Source of the DNA: Microbacterium endophyticum
GTDB lineage: Bacteria; Actinomycetota; Actinomycetes; Actinomycetales; Microbacteriaceae
DNA length: 64,000 nucleotides
NCBI RefSeq assembly: GCF_011047135.1
Contig: NZ_CP049255.1
Location: 1,426,001 to 1,490,000 of the forward strand
Reading direction: 5' to 3'
In this document: positions 56,968 to 64,000 of the stretch, piece after piece
How the letters are laid out: every line of letters begins with the position of its first letter
How positions within the stretch are numbered: position 1 is the stretch's first letter
Program-made: the position numbers and the translations under genes
Notes under the pieces: model-generated
Databases searched by the model: none
What the model saw: only the letters and a program-made list of their open reading frames with translations
What the model was told of the DNA's origin: nothing

Positions 56968-59049
56968 TTAAGAACTTCCGCCGCGCAGCAGCTCTACGCC
57001 TGCGCCGGCGAATTGCCGCAGCGTTGCTGTGGGCAAGAAGGCGCGAGTCAATCCCATGCCGATGCGTGACATGTCGCTCTCGTCGCGGAATAGCAGATAC
57101 ATCGTTTCGTAGCGAGGGTGAAACTTCTCTTTGAACCTGTGCAGCGATTTGAACCCGTAGACCGGTTCGAGTGTTTCAGCCAACCGAGTGCTGAGATCCG
57201 AGATGACGCCTGCGTCCTCGGGATAATCATGCGCGAGCGGCGCTCCCGACAGCGAGAGCACCTCAGCCCCCTCCCGCGAGAAATACGCGGCAGAAGATCC
57301 GATGAGGAACTCCATCACTGGAGCAAAGCCTCCATCGCGGCGACGCATGAGATCCAAGGTCCATCCACGGATTTTGCCGTCATGGCCGTAGACCGGCAGC
57401 CACGATAAGAAGCCGTCGACGTCGCCCTCCGACGAGATCGCGAGCGCGAGGCGCACTTCAGGGTCTTCCGCCTCGACGAGTGTGCCCAGAGTGAAGCCCA
57501 TTTCTGGCAGGCCCTTGTCTCCCACCCACATTTCCGAGATCGCGCGGAGTTGCTGCCGAACGCCCCATGGTTCGTCAGTAAGCCGTGTCATGCGGAACGT
57601 GACTTCTTCGCGCTGTGCCCGATTAAGAGAAGTGCGGACGGCGGCCCAGCGTTTTCCTGTGAACTCAAGACCCTTGAGATCCACGATGGTGTCATCAGCG
57701 ACGATGAGACTTCGCCAGCTTTTCGGCACTGCGGCGCGTGTTTCCTCGCTTGAGCTGAAGAAGCAGGGCACTAATCCGGCGCGCTCTGATGCGGCGATGA
57801 ATTCCAGCACTGACTGTGCGCGTCCGTCTTCCGGGCCGAGCGGATCGCCGAGAGCGACTGCGACACCAGCTCGACGCTGGTAGACCACGATGCCGGTCGA
57901 CGTGCGGGCGTAAGAGTTGCCGTCCCACGTCGTCATCCATGACAGCGTTCCGCCGCCCGACTCATGAAGCGCTGCGACCACGTCGGACTTCGTGGGCGTA
58001 GGCGCTATCCCCACGGAAGCGCTTCGCCGCGCACGGAACGCACCTCGAACCCAGAAAAGATAGCCGAGCATCAGCATCCAGAGCACTCCTGTGGCAAGGC
58101 TCAGCGACGGCGGTGAGGACAAAAGGTCTGCGACTGCGCTCATGCCAAGTACTGCAACAAGCGTGATCACAACAACAAAGGTTGCGACGTTGATGCTGGC
58201 AAGCACGATGGACACGATCCAAGCCCAGCGCCTGCCTCGTCGCAGGCCATTCGCGACGAAGATCACGATGAGGACATCGGTCGCCACATCGATGATCGAA
58301 TTGCGCTCTGGACTGGTAGCACCAAACGGGCCACTGGTGGGAACGAGGAGAACAATGATCTCCATAATCACCAGGGTCGTAAGACCAACGAACGCCAAGA
58401 GTCGCTGTTCTCGCACCGTGGTCTTCTGAACGCGAAGAGTCCGGTCAACAGAAAGAACAAGCACGACGGCGAGAAGATGCTCAATGTCGTCGAGGTTTCC
58501 CCAAAACAGCATTGTGGTGAAAACGAAGGCGAGTAGAACGATCCATGCCCGCACCCGCCACGGGGAGATGAAAAGGCCAATAGCGGCAGCAATGCACGCC
58601 ATGGTGCCGCCTGATGGGCCAACGTCTCGAAGCGTCGCAACGTTCTGTGCCCAATCAGACGGCGTGAACGCGAGAATCCACACCAGCAGTGCGGAGCCGA
58701 TAACGGCGAAGAGTTGCCCGACTGTGAAGTAGGCGAGGGCAATACGAGAGCCGCGGCGGTACTCGAGATAACCCATTCCGGCGAAGGCGAGTAGCCCAGG
58801 AATGTAGAGCAGCGGACGGGCGATCAGGAACGTGCCCAACAGTGGCGTCCACCACTTGCCAGCTTCGAGCGCGGGCAGGCCGTAGGCGACGACATCCCAG
58901 GCGGAGTTGTTAACAAACGGCTGCCATAGGGCCGACGTTGCCACCCCGACAACAATCATCAGGAGAACAAGGGTGATTGTTGCCGGAATCCTGCGAAGGA
59001 CTGCGCGGAGGAGGCTGCGTGGGCCTACCATGACGGAGGTCTGCGACAT
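56968..59049 (-). CDS. Rhomboid-like membrane domain fused to DUF2156 (MprF-type) transferase
   Basis: The protein of about 693 residues has two parts. The N-terminal membrane part resembles a rhomboid: WWTPLLGTFL, YLEYRRGS, a GPSGG motif with S146 and a histidine H191 in IEHLLAV, a spacing of 45 against 47 in the rhomboid at 43717. More helices follow. The C-terminal part (about 385-680) is a DUF2156 domain as in the lysyl-phosphatidylglycerol synthase MprF, which moves an amino acid from tRNA to a lipid. The start is uncertain; ATG 59049 was chosen, with GTG 59058 and ATG 59031 as alternatives. The fusion reading is mine; catalytic activity of either part is unproven. Confidence 0.8.
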   Translation of the reverse strand: MSQTSVMVGPRSLLRAVLRRIPATITLVLLMIVVGVATSALWQPFVNNSAWDVVAYGLPALEAGKWWTPLLGTFLIARPLLYIPGLLAFAGMGYLEYRRGSRIALAYFTVGQLFAVIGSALLVWILAFTPSDWAQNVATLRDVGPSGGTMACIAAAIGLFISPWRVRAWIVLLAFVFTTMLFWGNLDDIEHLLAVVLVLSVDRTLRVQKTTVREQRLLAFVGLTTLVIMEIIVLLVPTSGPFGATSPERNSIIDVATDVLIVIFVANGLRRGRRWAWIVSIVLASINVATFVVVITLVAVLGMSAVADLLSSPPSLSLATGVLWMLMLGYLFWVRGAFRARRSASVGIAPTPTKSDVVAALHESGGGTLSWMTTWDGNSYARTSTGIVVYQRRAGVAVALGDPLGPEDGRAQSVLEFIAASERAGLVPCFFSSSEETRAAVPKSWRSLIVADDTIVDLKGLEFTGKRWAAVRTSLNRAQREEVTFRMTRLTDEPWGVRQQLRAISEMWVGDKGLPEMGFTLGTLVEAEDPEVRLALAISSEGDVDGFLSWLPVYGHDGKIRGWTLDLMRRRDGGFAPVMEFLIGSSAAYFSREGAEVLSLSGAPLAHDYPEDAGVISDLSTRLAETLEPVYGFKSLHRFKEKFHPRYETMYLLFRDESDMSRIGMGLTRAFLPTATLRQFAGAGVELLRGGSS

Positions 59050-59071
59050 GGTGCTCACACTAGCGGGCGAG

Positions 59072-59764
59072 TCAGCCGGCGGTGGTGTCTCCGACGATGA
59101 GGAGTTCGCGCAATTCATCGACATTGTCAACGGCGGCCTGCGCACCCTCGGACTCGTGCGGCCAGCTAAATCCCCACCGTACGAAGATGACAGGCACTCC
59201 TTGCTCTGCGCCACCTTCGACGTCGTGGTGCCTGTCGCCGATCAGTACCGGGCGACTCGTGTCGACGCCCGATGCGCTGAGGCGTCGAAGCGCCTCAGCG
59301 ATGATGTCCGACTTTGCGCTCAGCGTGCGCTCGTCACTTGTGGCGCCGGTGATCGAGGTGAGGTACTGGGCAAGATCGAAGTGATCCATGAGTGCCGCGA
59401 CCTGCACTTCGGGTTTTGATGATGCTGTCCCCTGGGGGATGCCGCTTGCGGCAAGGTCACGGATGAGCTCGGCGACACCCGGGTACACGCGTGCATCCTT
59501 CGTATAGCCGTCGGCTTTGCCGAGTGTGCGGTAGAAAGTGACTGCTTCGTCAGCCTCGTCGGCACTCATCCCGACGTTATCTTGGAACGAGTCGTGCATC
59601 GGTGGGCCGATCCAGTGCACGAGTTCTGCGCGGGTTGGCGCCGGTTTAGCGAAGTGCTCCATCGTGATGGTCAACCGACGAAGGATTCCGACCGATGCGT
59701 CGACGATGGTGCCGTCGACGTCCCAGAGGACACATGAAAAAGGCGAGCGATCGGGCATAGTCAA
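59072..59764 (-). CDS. HAD family phosphatase (phosphoglycolate phosphatase-like)
   Basis: The 230-residue protein has the HAD motif LWDVDGTIVD with nucleophile D15, a helical cap, the TASSKP motif II region and GDRHHDVEGG as motif IV. It hydrolyses a small phosphate ester; Gph/PpaX-like members take phosphoglycolate or pyrophosphate. It lies just upstream of the membrane transferase gene and 15 bp after nucS on the same strand. Confidence 0.9.
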   Translation of the reverse strand: MTMPDRSPFSCVLWDVDGTIVDASVGILRRLTITMEHFAKPAPTRAELVHWIGPPMHDSFQDNVGMSADEADEAVTFYRTLGKADGYTKDARVYPGVAELIRDLAASGIPQGTASSKPEVQVAALMDHFDLAQYLTSITGATSDERTLSAKSDIIAEALRRLSASGVDTSRPVLIGDRHHDVEGGAEQGVPVIFVRWGFSWPHESEGAQAAVDNVDELRELLIVGDTTAG

Positions 59765-59779
59765 TACGCTACCGGCACC

Positions 59780-60475
59780 TCAGAAGAGTCGAGGCACTCC
59801 TGATTCGATGCCTTTCATGTCTTCGTAGTCGAGGGTTACGCAGCGGATGCCGCGGTCGGCCGCCAGCGTTCGCGCCTGCGGTTTGATCTCCTGAGCCGCG
59901 AAAACTCCCGTCACTGGGGCGAGGTGCGAGTCCCGTCCTAGCAGTTCGAGGTAACGAGTGAGTTGTTCCACACCGTCGATATCGCCGCGTCGTTTCACCT
60001 CGACGGCAATCGTGCCGCCGGCCGGATCTCGCAGAAGAAGATCCACTGGGCCGATCGCGGTCGGGAACTCTCGTCGCACGAGCGTGAGGTTCTCGCCAAT
60101 CACATCAACCTGCTCAGCCAGTAGCCGCTGGAGGTCTGCTTCGACGCCGTCTTTGATCAGTCCCGGGTCGACACCTAGCTCATGGGTCGAGTCGTGGATG
60201 ACCTCGAAGATACGCACCACCAACGAGTCGCCGGTCTTGCCATGCGTTACGCGCCACTGCTGAATGACACCGGCGTCGACGGCATCCTGCTCGGGCTCTT
60301 CGACCGCCAATGTGCACGGGGGGCTCATCCAATTTAAAGGCTTGTACGAGCCGCCGTCGGAGTGAACGAGTAGCGAGCCGTCGCTTTTATGGAGGAGTAG
60401 TCGTGTGGCCAACGGAAGATGCGCGTTCAGCCGGCCAGCGTAGTCAACTGAGCAACGGGCAATGACGAGACGCAC
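59780..60475 (-). CDS. nucS: Endonuclease NucS
   Basis: The 231-residue protein matches actinobacterial NucS/EndoMS: an N-terminal DNA-binding domain with [10 protein letters not shown] and a C-terminal nuclease with GPVDLLLRD and [16 protein letters not shown]. NucS cuts mismatched DNA in actinobacteria that lack MutS/MutL. The C-terminus GVPRLF fits a sliding-clamp docking tail. Confidence 0.95.
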   Translation of the reverse strand: MRLVIARCSVDYAGRLNAHLPLATRLLLHKSDGSLLVHSDGGSYKPLNWMSPPCTLAVEEPEQDAVDAGVIQQWRVTHGKTGDSLVVRIFEVIHDSTHELGVDPGLIKDGVEADLQRLLAEQVDVIGENLTLVRREFPTAIGPVDLLLRDPAGGTIAVEVKRRGDIDGVEQLTRYLELLGRDSHLAPVTGVFAAQEIKPQARTLAADRGIRCVTLDYEDMKGIESGVPRLF

Positions 60476-60510
60476 TAGACGAGCTTAACGGTCTTACTCG
60501 TTGGGCACTG

Positions 60511-60546
60511 TCTAGTTCTTGGGCGCTGTCTAGTTCTTGGGCGCTG
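60511..60546. repeat. Two tandem copies of an 18-bp unit at the MFS gene end
   Basis: TCTAGTTCTTGGGCGCTG occurs twice in tandem. The unit carries the stop codon and last residues of the MFS gene, so a second unused copy follows the stop. A weaker third copy (TTGGGCACTG) lies at 60501-60510. Confidence 0.9.
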
Positions 60547-61774
60547 CGGAGTGGGCAGCGCCGACCTTTGACCCGGCGACGGGTTTCGCTGCGCCAGAGA
60601 AGAGCCCGGACAGGACGATCAGAACAACGATGATCCACAGCGTTGGGAGCAGGCCGATCTCGTGCGCGACCCACCCGAGTGCTGGGGGGCCGGCGAGGAA
60701 GGCGATGTACCCGATGGTCGCTACGGCACTCACAGAAGCCGCAGCCTTCGTCGGATCATCGGCGGCAGCCGACATCCCGAGTGGAAAACCGAGCGACGCT
60801 CCAGCGCCCCAGAGCGCGACACCGACGAGCGCGACAGGGATCGTCGGAGCGAGGATGAAAACGATGAGGCCGATTCCCGCGGTGAGGGAGAGGATTCTGA
60901 GCGTCCATACCCGGCCAAGAGTGTCGACGAGCGGCCCGCCGCACACGCGGACGACGGTCATGCTGATCGAAAAGACGGTGAGAGCTAGTGCGCCCATCGA
61001 CTGAGATCCGTCGTGACCGTCAACGACGGCGAGTGAGAGCCAATCGTTTGCACCGCCTTCGGCAAAGGACATGCCGAGCACCACGATTCCGATCGACCAG
61101 ATTCGTGGATCACGCCACGCAGAAAGAGCGCGAACAAATCTTTCGACCCAGCGCCGCTCTCCGTCTTCTGAAACGGGATCGCCCACGATGTCGCGCTGAG
61201 GCACGTTCGCGATAGCTACGAGCGCGACGAGCACGATCATCGCTGCAATGCCGAAGGCGTTCGGCGCTATGTCGACGCCCCATAGCGCCATCAGGGCGCC
61301 GGTACCGGCTCCGATCACAGTGCCAAAACTAAAGAACGCGTGGAAGAGGGGCATCAACGTCTTGGTCGTGGTCTGCTCGATGGCAGCACCTTCGACGTTC
61401 ATCATTACGTCGACAGAGCCCATCCCAAGACCCAGGAGTGAAAGTCCCAGAGCAACGATGGCGAACATGGGAACGAGCTGGCCGCCGATGCCGACGAGCG
61501 TAAGTCCTGTCGCGAAAGTCAGCAGTGCGATCAGCATTCCCCGGCGCGCACCGAAACGGGCCATCAGGACAGATGCCAGCGAGAGTCCGATGATCGAGAA
61601 CGCGCCGGAGAACACCAGCAGCAGGCCGATTTGAAAGTCGTTGATGCCGAGATTGATCTTGATAGCGGGGACACGTGCGGCCCACGTGGCGAATCCAAGA
61701 CCCGCCGTGAAGAAAACGGCAAAAATCGCGGCGCGCCAACGAAGTAGTCGTGATCGGCTGAGCTGGGTATCCAC
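60530..61774 (-). CDS. Major facilitator superfamily transporter
   Basis: A 414-residue protein with 12 hydrophobic helices and an MFS loop after helix 2 (MARFGARRGMLIAL). It resembles the sugar/drug efflux branch of MFS; the substrate is unknown. It diverges from a LacI-type regulator across a 70-bp gap, which suggests control by it. Its end lies in an 18-bp tandem duplication. Confidence 0.88.
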   Translation of the reverse strand: MDTQLSRSRLLRWRAAIFAVFFTAGLGFATWAARVPAIKINLGINDFQIGLLLVFSGAFSIIGLSLASVLMARFGARRGMLIALLTFATGLTLVGIGGQLVPMFAIVALGLSLLGLGMGSVDVMMNVEGAAIEQTTTKTLMPLFHAFFSFGTVIGAGTGALMALWGVDIAPNAFGIAAMIVLVALVAIANVPQRDIVGDPVSEDGERRWVERFVRALSAWRDPRIWSIGIVVLGMSFAEGGANDWLSLAVVDGHDGSQSMGALALTVFSISMTVVRVCGGPLVDTLGRVWTLRILSLTAGIGLIVFILAPTIPVALVGVALWGAGASLGFPLGMSAAADDPTKAAASVSAVATIGYIAFLAGPPALGWVAHEIGLLPTLWIIVVLIVLSGLFSGAAKPVAGSKVGAAHSAAPKN

Positions 61775-61787
61775 CGCTGAAGCCTAC

Positions 61788-61799
61788 CGAATCGATTCG
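61788..61799. promoter_or_regulatory. Palindrome in the MFS-LacI gap
   Basis: CGAATCGATTCG is a perfect 12-bp inverted repeat with a central CG, as in many LacI-family operators. It lies 14 bp ahead of the MFS start and 45 bp ahead of the regulator. Confidence 0.55.
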
Positions 61800-61844
61800 A
61801 TGCCTGCGATAGGTGACACTGCCAAGGGACGTTACGATCGCTCC

Positions 61845-62891
61845 ATGAGCTCGCGGCGGTCGACTATCGCCGACGTTGCCCGCGAGGCGGGGGTGTCGGC
61901 CTCAACAGCATCCGTTGTCTTCAGCGGAAAGACCCCGGTCACGCCCGCGACGAGGCAGCGAGTTCTTGATGCAGCGGGCGCCCTTGGCTACACCGGACCC
62001 GATCCGCGCGCTGCATCCCTCAGGCGCGGGCGGTCCGGGATCGTCGGGGTTGTTTTCGAGGGCCATTTGGGAGGTGCGTTCCTCGACCCTGTAACGCGCG
62101 CCATGATGGATGGCCTCGCCGACGCGGTTGCCCCGCAAGGGGCAGGACTTCTGCTCCTGCGGGATGACGTTGAAAGCGGAGCGACGCTGACGACAGCGCC
62201 GATCGATGCTGCGGTATTGATCGGCTGCAGTGCCCGTATGCGTGCCTCATTGGAGATCGTGCTGTCTCGCGGAATACCAGTCGTCGTGATTGAAGGAGAC
62301 GCTGGCGCCGGCGTTCCAGCCGTCATGCTCGATAACTCTTTTGCGCAGCGGGTCGTCGCGGAGCACCTCAAAAAGCTCGGACACAGTCGGGTCGCGCTCG
62401 TCACCCTTCCGACCGATGTGCTCGGCGAGCGAGGTTGGGTCGATCACCGGCGGGAAGCGACCATCACCGTCGACGTGATGCGCGATCGCCTCGAGGGCGC
62501 GCGCCAGGTATTTCCTGACGCTCCCGCACTCTCTGCCCGTAGGAGCTCGATAGACGAGGGTGTCATCGCAGGAAGAGTAATCTTCGCCTCGGCTGAACGC
62601 CCTACAGCGGTTGTGGCGCAAAGTGACTTGCTCGCAGCAGGCGTCATCCGCGCGGCTGAGGAAGCGGGGCTCCGTGTGCCGGCTGATGTGAGCGTCACCG
62701 GATTCGACGGAGTCGATGTCGATGGACTCGCGCCGTATCGGCTCACCACAATGTCGCAGCCGGCGTCCGAAAAAGGGCGCGCCGCTGGACGTGCTGTCAC
62801 GGCCATGTTGGACGGCGAGAAAACCCGGACAATTGAGTTCACTTGTGTATTCCGTGAAGGGAACACAACGGGAGCCCCGGCAAGATCTTGA
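61845..62891 (+). CDS. LacI family transcriptional regulator
   Basis: The 348-residue regulator has an N-terminal HTH with TIADVAREAGVSASTASVVF and a periplasmic-binding-like C-terminal domain. The usual VSRVLNG motif is changed to ASVVFSGKTPV. The ATG at 61845 was chosen; the frame opens at 61641 inside the divergent gene. It probably represses the MFS gene through the palindrome between them. Confidence 0.9.
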   Translation: MSSRRSTIADVAREAGVSASTASVVFSGKTPVTPATRQRVLDAAGALGYTGPDPRAASLRRGRSGIVGVVFEGHLGGAFLDPVTRAMMDGLADAVAPQGAGLLLLRDDVESGATLTTAPIDAAVLIGCSARMRASLEIVLSRGIPVVVIEGDAGAGVPAVMLDNSFAQRVVAEHLKKLGHSRVALVTLPTDVLGERGWVDHRREATITVDVMRDRLEGARQVFPDAPALSARRSSIDEGVIAGRVIFASAERPTAVVAQSDLLAAGVIRAAEEAGLRVPADVSVTGFDGVDVDGLAPYRLTTMSQPASEKGRAAGRAVTAMLDGEKTRTIEFTCVFREGNTTGAPARS

Positions 62892-62974
62892 ATTTGACCC
62901 GTAGAATAGGGTTCGCACCCCGATCGCCCGAGACGCTATAGCTGCGCCAATACTGACGACTCCGAGGAGGACTC

Positions 62975-64000
62975 TTGCTTCTCCTCCTTTGTGCGTTCGC
63001 GATAATTCCGCTGCTTGTTCCGGCTGTCGTGGCGAGAATCGGAGCTCGCGCTTTCTATGTGACTGCTCTTTTGCCGCTCATCGCGTTCGGTGCGGCAATC
63101 GCACAAGCCCCACAGGTCCTCAACGGCAGTATTCCATTCGAGTCATACTCGTGGATCCCGAGCCTCGGCATCGAACTGTCGATGCGGATGGACCTGCTCA
63201 GTTGGATCATGACGCTCATCGTGACAGGCGTCGGAGCACTCGTGATGCTCTATTGCCGTTGGTATTTTCGCGGTAAGACGCAGGGCGTCGGCCAATTTGC
63301 TGCAGTCCTGCTCGCGTTCGCTGGCGCGATGTATGGCCTGGTGTTGACGGATGACATCGTCATGCTCGTCATGTTCTGGGAAATCACCAGCGTGTTGTCA
63401 TATCTGCTGATCGGCTTCTACAACATGCGTGGCGCTAGCCGCCGTGCCGCGCTGCAGGCACTTCTGGTCACGACGCTCGGTGGCCTCGTCATGCTGATCG
63501 GCGTCGTGCTCTTTGTCGTCGAAGCCGGAACATCGAGCCTTTCGCAGATACTCGCGGATGTCCCGACCGGCCCCGTGATCGATGCCGCGCTGGTATTGCT
63601 GCTCGTCGGTGCGCTTTCCAAGTCGGCGATCTTCCCATTCCACTTTTGGCTTCCGGGGGCCATGGCGGCACCGACACCCGTCAGCGCTTACCTCCACGCT
63701 GCGGCAATGGTGAAAGCCGGGATCTATCTCATCGCCAGGTTTGCCCCGATCTACGCTGATTCGGAACCCTGGCGGCCTATCGTCATCACGCTCGGCGTCT
63801 TCACGATGCTTCTCGGTGGCATCCAAGCGCTACGAGAGACCGACCTGAAGCGTCTACTCGCCTTCGGTACCGTCAGTCAGCTCGGTTTTCTCACCATCGT
63901 GCTCGGCTATGGAACGCGAGACACGGCGCTGGCGGGCGTGACGCTTCTCATTGCGCATGCCCTGTTCAAGTCGTCGCTCTTTCTTGTCGTCGGCATCATC
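62975..64000 (+). CDS. mrpA: Na+/H+ antiporter subunit A (MrpA type), N-terminal part
   Basis: The first 342 residues are present; the gene runs off the right edge. Translation appears to start at TTG 62975, preceded by GAGGAGG. The protein is polytopic and shows the MrpA/NuoL motifs MFWEITSVLSYLLIG, KSAIFPFHFWLPGAMAAPTPVSA split over residues 210-232, and LKRLLAFGTVSQLGF. MrpA is the large subunit of multi-subunit sodium/proton antiporters; the other subunits would lie outside the window. A complex I NuoL homologue is less likely because of the isolated start. Confidence 0.88.
   Translation, partial: MLLLLCAFAIIPLLVPAVVARIGARAFYVTALLPLIAFGAAIAQAPQVLNGSIPFESYSWIPSLGIELSMRMDLLSWIMTLIVTGVGALVMLYCRWYFRGKTQGVGQFAAVLLAFAGAMYGLVLTDDIVMLVMFWEITSVLSYLLIGFYNMRGASRRAALQALLVTTLGGLVMLIGVVLFVVEAGTSSLSQILADVPTGPVIDAALVLLLVGALSKSAIFPFHFWLPGAMAAPTPVSAYLHAAAMVKAGIYLIARFAPIYADSEPWRPIVITLGVFTMLLGGIQALRETDLKRLLAFGTVSQLGFLTIVLGYGTRDTALAGVTLLIAHALFKSSLFLVVGII

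Overview
The window reads as a chromosomal segment around the replication origin of a high-G+C actinobacterium, most probably a member of the Microbacteriaceae such as Microbacterium. This is inferred from gene order and protein style. Evidence includes the rpmH-rnpA-yidD-yidC-jag-rsmG-parA-parB block facing dnaA-dnaN-recF-dciA-gyrB-gyrA, a DUF3566 gene after gyrA, CrgA with a class E sortase, a complete FhaA-FhaB-PstP-FtsW/RodA-PBP-PknA-PknB cluster, and NucS. The species cannot be named from sequence reading alone.

Layout from left to right. Positions 1-1811 hold the start of a formate/nitrite-type channel and dnaB. Positions 2368-13649 hold an accessory sugar locus. One leftward operon encodes a lipoprotein solute-binding protein, two CUT1 permeases, a GH42 beta-galactosidase, a GH31 alpha-xylosidase and a GH1 beta-glucosidase; next to it are a divergent CE7 acetyl esterase and a ROK repressor. 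Together they fit import and cytoplasmic dismantling of xyloglucan-type oligosaccharides. The locus sits between rplI and dnaB, which commonly lie close together. Positions 13699-15464 are rpsF-ssb-rpsR-rplI with a strong terminator. Positions 15629-20246 hold an unknown gene, a TMEM175-type channel, CCA-adding enzyme and a methyltransferase. Positions 20365-25692 run rightward: DUF6049 protein, MurJ, TrxB, TrxA and a terminator.

Positions 25703-31187 run leftward: a small unknown gene, parB, parA, rsmG, jag, yidC, yidD, rnpA and rpmH, with three parS sites. Gene direction flips at dnaA (31486). The likely oriC is the DnaA-box-rich gap between dnaA and dnaN. Rightward genes follow through gyrA, a DUF3566 membrane protein and tRNA-Ile/tRNA-Ala. 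Positions 41531-46576 hold housekeeping genes: Nudix, YbaK, a small membrane protein, cyclophilin, rhomboid protease, CrgA, class E sortase, a 51-residue membrane protein and a PabA/TrpG amidotransferase. Positions 46581-55456 are the leftward kinase/division cluster.

Positions 55639-64000 hold tRNA-Leu, a GntR regulator, a cold-shock protein, a membrane protein that joins a rhomboid-like domain to a DUF2156/MprF-type transferase domain, a HAD phosphatase, NucS, an MFS transporter with a divergent LacI regulator, and the start of an MrpA-type antiporter subunit.

No CRISPR array, prophage, insertion sequence or rRNA gene was seen. The most unusual points are a DnaA-box cluster upstream of dnaB that resembles a second origin-like module, the rhomboid/DUF2156 fusion, parS sites placed on the start codons of rsmG and parA, and an 18-bp perfect palindrome between the two PASTA kinase genes.
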